Part shown: in pieces, positions 51,594 through 60,008 of the stretch
Position numbering within the stretch: position 1 is the stretch's first letter
Layout: each line of letters starts with the position of its first letter
Notes under the pieces: generated by a model
Seen by the model: the letters and a program-made list of their open reading frames with translations, nothing else
Told to the model about the DNA's origin: nothing
Database searches by the model: none
Assembly (NCBI GenBank): GCA_964434425.1
Contig: CAYSVH010000003.1
Span: forward strand, 1 to 64,000
DNA length: 64,000 nucleotides
Origin: CALMEC01 sp964434425
GTDB lineage: Bacteria; Actinomycetota; Thermoleophilia; Miltoncostaeales; Miltoncostaeaceae
Direction: 5' to 3'
Made by a program: the position numbers and the translations under genes

Positions 51594-51655
51594 GGTGAGG
51601 GTCCGCGCCCGAGGTTCCACAGCATTCCCCTCGACGCCGGTGGGCGCCCCGTCAC

Positions 51656-52645
51656 CTACAACGGGCGCGCCCCGTTCAGGTCGTAGAGCAGCGACGGGAA
51701 CGGTGTGCAGAACCCCAGATCGACCCGGGGGCGCGCGGGCACTCCCCAGACGCGTCTGTCGTTGACGCACTGTCCCGGGGCCAGGGACCACGTCGGTCTG
51801 ACGTGCGCGACGAGCCGGGTGAACGGCCCCGTCTTCCCGGGGCGCGAAACGAGAAGGTCGGAGTTCCCGTATGCCGCCACTCCATTGACGCTGCCGGTGA
51901 TGCAGGTGATCGACAGGAGACCGAAACGCGGGTCGGAACGCGAGACCACCCCGCCCGGTGCGCTGAGGGTCGGCGTGTCCAGGTCCCAGTGGCAGTCGGC
52001 GGAGACCTCGTTGAAGCCCGGCCGCCGAGGGGAACGCAATCCCGACTCCGTCCCGCCGTCGGGGTGTTCGATGAAGTACGGCTGGAGTTCATAGGCGGCG
52101 CGGATACCCGCGATCTCCGCAGCCGACATCTGGGTCGTCAGCGAGGCGCGACGGCGATCGTACCGACAATTCTTCACAAAGTACCCCCCGTCGTCCACCG
52201 GGTCGAGACCCAGATCGAAGACGATCCGCGGGCCCGGCACGCGCTTCCTGCAGAGGGCCTTCGTGGCCTCATATCGTGGTCCGACATAGTGCAGACGGTG
52301 CCGGGAGCCGACCTTCTCGATGAGTCCCATCACCCGGATCTGTCCGCCCTTCCCGACGAGGTCGATTCGCGTGTAGTCGGGATCCACCTGGCTGCGGTGT
52401 GCAACGGCCACCTGGAGGGTCAGCCGTGACCCCCAGTCGCTGACGGTGACCTTCGAGCCGCTCACCCGGATGCCGTAGGTCTTCGCCGCGGGGAACGCGG
52501 CGAGGGTCCTGATGGCGGCGTCGCGCTGTTTCGTCGTGAGCTTCACCGCTCCGTCCGCCCTGACCGCCCCCGCAGCACCGACGAGGATCGCGAGGCCGAC
52601 CATGAGGATGCGGGTACGCGTGAGGGAAGGACGCCGAATCAACAT
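51656..52645 (-). CDS. Secreted protein of unknown function
   Basis: 329 residues with a signal peptide (RTRILMVGLAILVGAAGAVRADG, cut near ADG). The mature part starts with a helix-turn segment (LTTKQRDAAIRTLAAFPAAKTYGIRVSG), then beta-rich sequence with KVTVSDWGSRLTLQVAV, DPDYTRIDLVGKGGQIRVMG and six cysteines spread over the C-terminal 200 residues, suggesting disulfides. I recognise no catalytic motif. The phrase DLVGKG also occurs in the DUF11 protein at the window start, which may be chance. TAGTAT 6 nt before the ATG supports the start and a leaderless mRNA. The gene is convergent with lhr, 62 bp away. Confidence 0.75.
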   Translation of the reverse strand: MLIRRPSLTRTRILMVGLAILVGAAGAVRADGAVKLTTKQRDAAIRTLAAFPAAKTYGIRVSGSKVTVSDWGSRLTLQVAVAHRSQVDPDYTRIDLVGKGGQIRVMGLIEKVGSRHRLHYVGPRYEATKALCRKRVPGPRIVFDLGLDPVDDGGYFVKNCRYDRRRASLTTQMSAAEIAGIRAAYELQPYFIEHPDGGTESGLRSPRRPGFNEVSADCHWDLDTPTLSAPGGVVSRSDPRFGLLSITCITGSVNGVAAYGNSDLLVSRPGKTGPFTRLVAHVRPTWSLAPGQCVNDRRVWGVPARPRVDLGFCTPFPSLLYDLNGARPL

Positions 52646-52651
52646 GGCAGA

Positions 52652-52657
52652 ATACTA
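52652..52657 (-). promoter_or_regulatory. -10 box TAGTAT for the secreted-protein gene (leaderless)
   Basis: On the minus strand TAGTAT is followed by TCTGCC and then the ATG at 52645. Confidence 0.5.
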
Positions 52658-52745
52658 GGAGGTTTCATAGGATCGGACAACGGTCCTGAGCCGCGAACGA
52701 CGCCTGCCCAGGCCCGCCGAACCGCATCCCGCCGCAGGAGGGTCG

Positions 52746-52751
52746 TACCGT
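52746..52751 (+). promoter_or_regulatory. -10 box TACCGT for the Fpg/Nei gene
   Basis: TACCGT is followed by 6 nt and a GTG at 52758 in the glycosylase frame. Transcription from here would give either a leaderless start at 52758 or a ~36-nt leader to the ATG at 52794. Confidence 0.4.
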
Positions 52752-52793
52752 GGGAGCGTGGCCGGCACCTGCCACAGCCCGCGCCACATCCCG

Positions 52794-53570
52794 ATGCCCG
52801 AAGGACACGTCAGTCACCGCAACGCGATCCGCCTCGGCTCCGCAGTGGCCGGCCAGACGATCGTCCGCGTGGAGGAGAGCCCTCGTGTCGCCGCCCAGCG
52901 CCTCGCGGAGCGGATGACCGGACGGGTGATCACACGTGTTGAGGCCGTCGGCAAGCACCACCTCATCCACCTCGACGACGGGCATGTCCTCCATTCGCAC
53001 CTCGGCTTGGTGGGACGCTGGCGGGTGCAGCGCGCGGACACGCCGCTCGCCACGGGCGGCCTGTGGCTTGCCCTCTTCACCGGCGTCATGGTCGCCGCCC
53101 AGTACCGAGGGCCCTCGCTGCGCCTCCATCCCCCCGGTGCCGTCATCCCGCAGGTCCGCTGCGTCGGCCCCGATCTCCTGGCCGCCGACGGAAACCCTGA
53201 TCCGTCCACACGCATCGACGTGGCCCGGGTCCCCGCCTCCCGGCTGATCGGCGACGTACTGCTCGACCAGCGCATCGTGTCCGGAATCGGGAACATCTAC
53301 CGCAGCGAGGCACTCTGGGACGTGCATGTCAACCCGTGGACGCCGATCGGCGAGATCACCCAGGGGACGGCCGACGCCATCATCGCTTCGGCAGCCCGGC
53401 TCCTCTCCGACGCGGTCGGACTCGACCGCGGCCGCGCGGTGCGCCGCCACGCCGTCCACCGGCGCACCGGGCGTCCCTGCCCGCGGTGCGGCACGCCCGT
53501 CCGCGCGATGCGCCACGGCGACGACAACCGCGCCGTGTACTGGTGCCCCGCCTGCCAGCCCGGCGGGTGA
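52794..53570 (+). CDS. Formamidopyrimidine-DNA glycosylase / endonuclease VIII family (Nei-like)
   Basis: A 258-residue base-excision repair enzyme. MPEGHVSHRNAIRLG supplies the catalytic Pro 2 (N-terminal nucleophile after Met removal) and Glu 3. EAVGKHHLIHLDDGHVLHSHLGLVGRW holds the DNA-contacting lysine loop, LLDQRIVSGIGNIYRSEALW is the helix-two-turn-helix, and CPRCGTPVRAMRHGDDNRAVYWCPAC is the zinc finger. PEGH instead of Fpg's PELP points to the Nei branch, which removes oxidised pyrimidines. The ATG at 52794 is preferred because Pro must become the N-terminus; an in-frame GTG at 52758 with a good -10 box would add 12 residues and block that chemistry. Confidence 0.9.
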   Translation: MPEGHVSHRNAIRLGSAVAGQTIVRVEESPRVAAQRLAERMTGRVITRVEAVGKHHLIHLDDGHVLHSHLGLVGRWRVQRADTPLATGGLWLALFTGVMVAAQYRGPSLRLHPPGAVIPQVRCVGPDLLAADGNPDPSTRIDVARVPASRLIGDVLLDQRIVSGIGNIYRSEALWDVHVNPWTPIGEITQGTADAIIASAARLLSDAVGLDRGRAVRRHAVHRRTGRPCPRCGTPVRAMRHGDDNRAVYWCPACQPGG

Positions 53571-53750
53571 CCGGGACGGCGGGTGAGCCGCCCACCAACG
53601 GGTGACACGACACCGGGGTCCCACGAGACATCTGACCCGGACCAACGGGATGGGTCACGGCTGCGGGTGGTCCGGGAGGGTGGCCGGCCGAGGCGGCGGA
53701 TCCACCGGCCGCCCGCCCGTGTCCAGCGGCCGCGTCCGATGCCTTCCGGG

Positions 53751-53756
53751 TAGCCT
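53751..53756 (+). promoter_or_regulatory. -10 box TAGCCT for leaderless glyS
   Basis: TAGCCT ends 6 nt before the glyS ATG. The 190-bp gap before it contains GC-rich hairpins after the Nei gene but no ORF of note. Confidence 0.5.
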
Positions 53757-53762
53757 TGCGCA

Positions 53763-55169
<1,407 letters not shown>

Positions 55170-55180
55170 CGCGGCCGGAT

Positions 55181-55206
55181 CACCTGCCGGACCGTTCCGG
55201 CAGGTG
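55181..55206 (+). terminator. Hairpin after glyS
   Basis: CACCTGCCGGA and TCCGGCAGGTG form a perfect 11-bp stem with a CCGT loop, 12 nt after the stop. The following ~300 bp to 55515 hold no supported gene. Confidence 0.7.
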
Positions 55207-55515
55207 ACACGCGGTTCGCGTTCCCGTCGCCGGTGATCCGGGAGCGACGGCACTCGACCACGCGCGGACGACCCCGTCCCGATCGCCGCGCGTCCGATCA
55301 CTCGTGCCGTCCGGCGCCGGAACGGTACCCGCCGTCCTGCGTCCCAGAGGCCGTCGCCGCGCTCCATGGGTCGACACGCCCCCTCCCAGGGCGGGGGACG
55401 AGAACGGGCTCCCCCACGTGCCCTTTGTGCGATCTGCTGCCAACGGGTGCACACGTCACGGGATCGGCAGGCCGGAATCAGGACGGCCCCACTTCAGGGT
55501 GCCCGCAACCGCGCA

Positions 55516-55541
55516 GATTCGGCTACTTGTAACGCCGAATC
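55516..55541. promoter_or_regulatory. 8-bp inverted repeat just upstream of the CBS-protein promoter
   Basis: GATTCGGC and GCCGAATC pair around a 10-nt loop and end 6 nt before the -35 box. The position suits an operator or a terminator shielding the promoter. Confidence 0.4.
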
Positions 55542-55547
55542 ACTAAC

Positions 55548-55576
55548 GTGACAATCCGCACGAGTTCCGGTATGGT
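55548..55576 (+). promoter_or_regulatory. Promoter of the CBS-domain gene (-35 GTGACA, 17 nt, -10 TATGGT)
   Basis: This is the clearest two-box promoter in the window: GTGACA and TATGGT are separated by 17 nt, and the ATG at 55583 lies 6 nt after the -10 box. The mRNA should be leaderless. Confidence 0.6.
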
Positions 55577-55582
55577 CCGCAT

Positions 55583-55984
55583 ATGCCCATCCCCGTCTCA
55601 CAGGTCATGTCGCCCGTGCGAGCCGTCATCGGAGCCGACACCACGCTTCGGCAGGCCGCCTCCGCCATGAGTCAGCACAAGACGGGCGCCGCCGTCGTCA
55701 TCGACCAGACACTTCCCGGCCCCGGCATCGTCACCGAGCGCGACATCGTGCGATGCCTGGCGGAGGGCCGCGATCCCGATCAGATGCGTGTCGTCGACTG
55801 CATGTTCAGCCAGGTCATCGCCGCGGCTCCCAGCTGGCCCATCGGGAAGGCCGCCGACCGCATGCTCCGGCACCACATCCGGCACGTGGCCGTCTTCGAA
55901 GAGAACCACCTGGTCGGAATCATCTCGATGCGCGACATCATCAAGGTGCTCGGGCTCTCGCAGGCGGAGGACCGCGCCGCCTAG
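55583..55984 (+). CDS. Tandem CBS-domain protein
   Basis: 133 residues made almost entirely of two CBS motifs: VSQVMSPVRAVIGADTTLRQAASAMSQHKTGAAVVIDQTLPGPGIVTERDIVRCLAEG and MFSQVIAAAPSWPIGKAADRMLRHHIRHVAVFEENHLVGIISMRDIIKVLG. The TERD and SMRD ends of each motif are the usual ribose-phosphate sites for adenosyl ligands such as AMP, ATP, NADH or S-adenosylmethionine. Free-standing pairs act as energy or redox sensors that bind partner proteins. The target is unknown; the next gene is a NADH dehydrogenase. Confidence 0.88.
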   Translation: MPIPVSQVMSPVRAVIGADTTLRQAASAMSQHKTGAAVVIDQTLPGPGIVTERDIVRCLAEGRDPDQMRVVDCMFSQVIAAAPSWPIGKAADRMLRHHIRHVAVFEENHLVGIISMRDIIKVLGLSQAEDRAA

Positions 55985-56215
55985 AGGCCGCCGATTCCAC
56001 TCGGGTCGTGGACGACGGCGTCGAGTCCAGGGTGCATGCTGCGCGCTGCCGGGCACCGACAGACAGGGTGTGCCCTTTTCCGAGTCGCCCGGTGGGCGGG
56101 TGACCTCGTGGCCCGCTCGGGTGGGGCGGCGGGAGAGACGACGCCGCCACGCCACCGAGGCCGCGCATCACACCACGAGAACATGTGATCACCCACTCGG
56201 CCCCGGCCGCGCAGG
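55981..56215 (+). mobile_element. Probable degenerate family A element in the gap before the NADH dehydrogenase
   Basis: CTAG at the CBS stop is followed by CGATTCCACTCGGGTCGTGG, then GCGCTGCCGGGCACCGACAG, TTTTCCGAGTCGCCCGGTGG and ACACCACGAGAA, which follow the order of landmarks in the family A copies with many changes. The similarity is by eye. No gene is visible in 55985-56310 otherwise. Confidence 0.35.
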
Positions 56216-56298
56216 ATCCCGGTCGACGACGGGCACCGCCCATGGCCGGTACCCGTCACCCGGGCACGTCCCGCCGACATCGACCGGGGACCAATCGC

Positions 56299-56304
56299 TA
56301 CCCT
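56299..56304 (+). promoter_or_regulatory. -10 box TACCCT for leaderless NADH dehydrogenase (GTG start)
   Basis: Six nt separate TACCCT from the GTG at 56311. This decides the start, since the frame stays open another 42 codons upstream into non-coding repeat-like sequence. Confidence 0.5.
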
Positions 56305-56310
56305 CACGCT

Positions 56311-57666
56311 GTGAGCAATCGCACGGTGACCCCACAACGTCACCGCGTCGTCATCATCGGCGGAGGCTTCGCCGGACTGCACGCGGCACGCGCCCTGCGT
56401 CGGGCGCCGGTCGACATCACCCTCATCGATCGGCGCAACTACCACCTCTTCCAGCCACTCCTCTACCAGGTGGCCACGGGTTCGCTCTCCCCGGGCGAGG
56501 TCGCCACCCCGCTGCGGGCCGTCCTCCGCCGCCAGGTCAACGCCCGGGTCGTGCTCGGGGAGGTCGAGGACGTGGACCTCACCTCACGCACCGTTTGCCT
56601 CCAGAGGGCGGCCGGAGCGGGCGAGGACCTGGAGGTCTCCTACGACACCCTCATCGTGGCGGCGGGGATGCGCAACTTCTACTTCGGCCACGACGAGTGG
56701 CGTCCGTCGGCACCGGCGCTCAAGGACCTGGAGGACGCCCTCGACATCCGCGCGCGCATCCTGCTCGCATTCGAGGCGGCCGAGACCGAGTCCGACCCGG
56801 ACGTCTGCCGTCGCTGGCTCAGCTTCGTGGTGGTCGGCGGTGGACCCACCGGCGTCGAGATGGCCGGGCAGATCGCCGAGATCGCCCGGGACACCATGCG
56901 CAATCAGTTCACGACCTTCGACCCCGCGAAGGCACGGGTCCACCTGGTCGAGGGCGCTGACCGGATCCTCCTCGCGTTCGACGAGAAGCAGTCGGCGCGG
57001 GCGACCCGCGACCTGGAGCACCTCGGGGTCAGCGTCCTGACGTCGACGATGGTCTCCGACGCCGACGACACCGGCGTCGCGATCCGCCGCAACGGCACAC
57101 CCGAGAGGATCGACGCCAACACCGTCGTCTGGGCCGCCGGCGTGAGCGCCGTCCCCCTCGCCGCACGCATCGCCGAGCGCGCCGGCATCATGACCGACCG
57201 CGCCGGACGCATTCCCGTCACTCCGGCTCTTTCGCTGGAGGACCGCCCCGAGGTCATGGTCATCGGCGACATCGCCGCGGTGCAGGACACCCCACTCCCC
57301 GGGGTCGCCCCCGTGGCCACGCAGATGGGCGACTACGCCGGTGAACGGGTGCTCAGGGAACTGCGGGGAGAGAAGATCGGCCCGTTCCGCTACCGGGACA
57401 AGGGCAGCCTCGCGACCATCGGCCGCGCCCGCGCGGTCGCCACGATCGGACGCATGCGGTTCAGCGGATTCGTGGCGTGGTGGCTCTGGCTGGCCGTCCA
57501 CCTCTTCTATCTGATCGGCTTCCAGAACCGCTTCATCGTCCTGACGCGCTGGTCGTGGAGCTTTCTCACCCATGGTCGCGGCGCCCGGCTCATCACCGGC
57601 ACCGACCCCTCCGCCCCGCACCTTCGGCGGCCGGGCGAGCGATCGGAGGTCCGTCAGCCGCGATGA
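56311..57666 (+). CDS. ndh: Type II NADH dehydrogenase (NDH-2)
   Basis: A 451-residue peripheral membrane flavoprotein that oxidises NADH and reduces quinone without pumping protons. HRVVIIGGGFAGLHAARALR binds FAD; RRNYHLFQPLLYQVATGSLSPGEVATPLR is the classic NDH-2 segment; FVVVGGGPTGVEMAGQIAEIA binds NADH; VMVIGDIAAV and PVATQMGDYAGERVLRELRG are the second FAD and quinone-side motifs. A C-terminal hydrophobic stretch (FSGFVAWWLWLAVHLFYLIGF) attaches it to the membrane. The GTG start follows from the -10 box. With GlpABC and GltD nearby it is part of the cell's redox balance, though not in one operon. Confidence 0.93.
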   Translation: MSNRTVTPQRHRVVIIGGGFAGLHAARALRRAPVDITLIDRRNYHLFQPLLYQVATGSLSPGEVATPLRAVLRRQVNARVVLGEVEDVDLTSRTVCLQRAAGAGEDLEVSYDTLIVAAGMRNFYFGHDEWRPSAPALKDLEDALDIRARILLAFEAAETESDPDVCRRWLSFVVVGGGPTGVEMAGQIAEIARDTMRNQFTTFDPAKARVHLVEGADRILLAFDEKQSARATRDLEHLGVSVLTSTMVSDADDTGVAIRRNGTPERIDANTVVWAAGVSAVPLAARIAERAGIMTDRAGRIPVTPALSLEDRPEVMVIGDIAAVQDTPLPGVAPVATQMGDYAGERVLRELRGEKIGPFRYRDKGSLATIGRARAVATIGRMRFSGFVAWWLWLAVHLFYLIGFQNRFIVLTRWSWSFLTHGRGARLITGTDPSAPHLRRPGERSEVRQPR

Positions 57667-57687
57667 CGCGCGGCGGCCGCGGGCCCG

Positions 57688-59160
57688 TCACATGCGCGAC
57701 GCCACACCGGCCACCTCGGCACCGAGCACCCGGGCGCGCACCCGCGTCAGGTTCGGCGACCACGTCAGGGCGACCACGATACGCGGACCGGCCGGTCCGG
57801 CGACGATGGCCGCACTGTGACGCGCCGACCGGATCCAACCGTGCTTCTGCGCGGCGATGGACGATGCGGAAACACCCAGGATGCCGACGTTGTCGCCCTG
57901 ACGCTCCGCCGCGTACAGGGTCCCCAGCACGAACCGCGCCTGCCGCGGCGTGAGCCCCGACCGGCGCCGCGCCGCGATGTCGCCGTGCGCGCTCGAATGG
58001 ATGACGTGGAGGACCCGGCCGAGATCGGCGGCCGTGGTGACCCGCCGCGAAGTGGCCGGCGGCGATCCGGTTCGGGGCACGCGTTCGGTCGCCACCCGGT
58101 ACGCACCGGTGAACGTCGACCGTCCCGCACCCATCCGGTGAAGCCTCCGCTCCACGGCGTGTGCACCGCCCACCCGCGGCAGGAGCCGGTTGACGGCCAG
58201 GTTGGAGCTCCACCCTCCGATGGCCACGACATCCCCGGCCAGACCCGAATCGCCGGGCGACGCGCCCATCCTCCGTGCGGCCTCGACCATGACCCCCAAC
58301 TTGACCGTCGACGCCGCCGGAAATCGCGCGCCGGCGTTCCACGCGGCCACATGTCCGGTCCGGACATCGAGCACCCAGGCCCCCACGAAACCGTCGAAGC
58401 GTGCGGCGGCACGCTCGAGATCACGCGATGCCGCGACGTCCGTCGTGTACGCGGGCGTCGCACCCCTCACGCCGCCCGGAACGACCCAGACCCCCGGCGC
58501 GGCCGCGGTCGCGAGCACGGCAGCGCCGCGCCGGGCCCGAACCGACACCGAATGACGCCCGGGACCCGCGGGCAGGACACCCACCCCACGCCCCGCGCGG
58601 ACGGCCAGTGCGCCGACACGGCGGCCGTCGACCACGAGATCGGCCGCATCCGCGCCCGGAGGGAGGACGACCTCCACCCGCCCCGTCGACACGGAATGGG
58701 CGACGGGCTCGACGAACACCGGACGCGCTGCCACACGGCGCCCGCGACGCGCGGGGACACGGCATCCCGGCACGCGCGCGGCCACCGTGCGCCGCTGACG
58801 GGCGAACAGCGAAGCCGCGGCACGCGCGCGGTGCGGATCGAGGCGATCGAAGCCGTCCGGAACGGCGACGCCCAGGCCCGCCAGCCGGGTGAGCGCCGCA
58901 TGGAGCCGATCACATCCGATCGTCGTCGCGCGGGTCGTCGTCAGGCGGACCTGAAGGTCGCGGGACCGCGCGTACGCGTGCTCCACGCTCGCAAGATCCA
59001 CCGCTCGGGCGGCGCCCACGGCCCTCACCATCTGCGGCAGATGACGGTCGTGCGCCCGCAGCACGTCGGCGTCCGCGGCGTTCGCGATCGACGCCATCCC
59101 CAGCACGGCGAGCGTAGACCCGCAAACATGGCGCACGACCTCGGACAACCTTCGATCCAC
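57688..59160 (-). CDS. Secreted beta-lactamase-like serine hydrolase
   Basis: 490 residues. A signal peptide (HVCGSTLAVLGMASIANA) precedes a ~200-residue N-terminal domain without recognised motif: Arg-rich helical part, then beta-rich VEVVLPPGADAADLVVDG. The C-terminal ~250 residues match class A beta-lactamase/D-Ala-D-Ala peptidase folds: FPAASTVKLGVMVEAAR (S-T-V-K nucleophile), GGWSSNLAVNRLL (S-x-N) and AAQKHGWI (K-H-G in place of K-T-G), with ERVPRTGSPPATSRRVTTAADL between. It may process peptidoglycan or hydrolyse beta-lactams; the K-H-G variant favours a non-antibiotic role but does not prove it. The start is GTG with GGAG ~6 nt upstream. It is divergent from the ABC genes. Confidence 0.8.
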   Translation of the reverse strand: MDRRLSEVVRHVCGSTLAVLGMASIANAADADVLRAHDRHLPQMVRAVGAARAVDLASVEHAYARSRDLQVRLTTTRATTIGCDRLHAALTRLAGLGVAVPDGFDRLDPHRARAAASLFARQRRTVAARVPGCRVPARRGRRVAARPVFVEPVAHSVSTGRVEVVLPPGADAADLVVDGRRVGALAVRAGRGVGVLPAGPGRHSVSVRARRGAAVLATAAAPGVWVVPGGVRGATPAYTTDVAASRDLERAAARFDGFVGAWVLDVRTGHVAAWNAGARFPAASTVKLGVMVEAARRMGASPGDSGLAGDVVAIGGWSSNLAVNRLLPRVGGAHAVERRLHRMGAGRSTFTGAYRVATERVPRTGSPPATSRRVTTAADLGRVLHVIHSSAHGDIAARRRSGLTPRQARFVLGTLYAAERQGDNVGILGVSASSIAAQKHGWIRSARHSAAIVAGPAGPRIVVALTWSPNLTRVRARVLGAEVAGVASRM

Positions 59161-59209
59161 CGATTCTCCGTTTACCCGATCTTCATCTTCGCAGGCGAGT
59201 ACGGATGAG

Positions 59210-59258
59210 TAGGGTGGCAAGGATCCACGGTAAATGGAACTCCCATGAAGGAGCGCTC
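59210..59258 (+). promoter_or_regulatory. -10 box TAGGGT and leader of the ABC exporter, with a 5-codon mini-ORF
   Basis: TAGGGT (59210-59215) should start transcription near 59222. The leader contains ATG AAG GAG CGC TCG TGA (from 59245), a five-codon ORF whose second and third codons are the AAGGAG ribosome site for the real GTG at 59259 and whose TGA overlaps it. Translation of this mini-ORF could interfere with or couple to the ABC gene. Confidence 0.4.
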
Positions 59259-60008
59259 GTGAGTGACGAGACCGTTCAGGCAACAGCGCAGAGCGTGGTC
59301 CGGTCCAGTGGGGTGACGCGGATCTACGGCGAGGGAGACACCGCGGTCGAGGCTCTTCGCGGCATCGATCTCGATCTCGAGCCGGGGAAGTTCGTCGCGA
59401 TCATGGGACCCTCCGGATCGGGCAAGTCCACGCTCATGCACATCCTGGCGGGGATCGACCGGCCGACGGACGGACGGGTCTGGATCGGCGACACGGACAT
59501 CACCGCGCTCAACGACAAGGACCTCACCCTCCTGCGACGGAAGGCCGTCGGATTCGTCTTCCAGTTCTTCAACCTGCTGCCCATGCTGACGGCCGAGGAG
59601 AACCTGGAGCTTCCGCACGAGATCGCCGGCACGAAGCCGGATCCCGAGTGGCGGAAGCTCCTCATCGACGCGACCGGACTCGAGTCGCGTCTCAGCCACC
59701 GGCCGGCCGAGCTGTCGGGTGGGCAGCAGCAGCGCGTCGCGATCGCACGCGCCCTCCTCACCCGCCCCGACGTCGTGTTCGCCGACGAGCCGACCGGCAA
59801 CCTCGACTCGCGCACCGGACACGAGATCCTGATGCTCCTGCGGCGCTGCGTCGACGACTTCGGTCAGACGATCGTCATGGTGACGCACGACCCCTTCGCG
59901 GCCGCGATCGCCGACCGGGTGGTGTTCCTCCAGGACGGCCTCGTGGTCCGCGACGGCGGACGCATGGACGGCAGCGACATCTTCGATGTGATGAAGGGAC
60001 TCGAGTAG
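59259..60008 (+). CDS. ABC transporter ATP-binding protein, LolD/MacB/SalX type
   Basis: A 249-residue nucleotide-binding subunit. Walker A IMGPSGSGKSTLMHILAGIDRPT, Q-loop FVFQFFNLLPMLTAEENLELP, signature LSGGQQQRVAIARALLTRPDVVFADEPTGNLDSRTG (with Walker B), and H-loop IVMVTHDP. These match the LolCDE/FtsEX/MacB group, whose permeases work mechanically on substrates in the outer membrane leaflet or periplasm. GTG start with AAGGAG 5 nt upstream. Its TAG overlaps the permease GTG. Confidence 0.95.
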   Translation: MSDETVQATAQSVVRSSGVTRIYGEGDTAVEALRGIDLDLEPGKFVAIMGPSGSGKSTLMHILAGIDRPTDGRVWIGDTDITALNDKDLTLLRRKAVGFVFQFFNLLPMLTAEENLELPHEIAGTKPDPEWRKLLIDATGLESRLSHRPAELSGGQQQRVAIARALLTRPDVVFADEPTGNLDSRTGHEILMLLRRCVDDFGQTIVMVTHDPFAAAIADRVVFLQDGLVVRDGGRMDGSDIFDVMKGLE

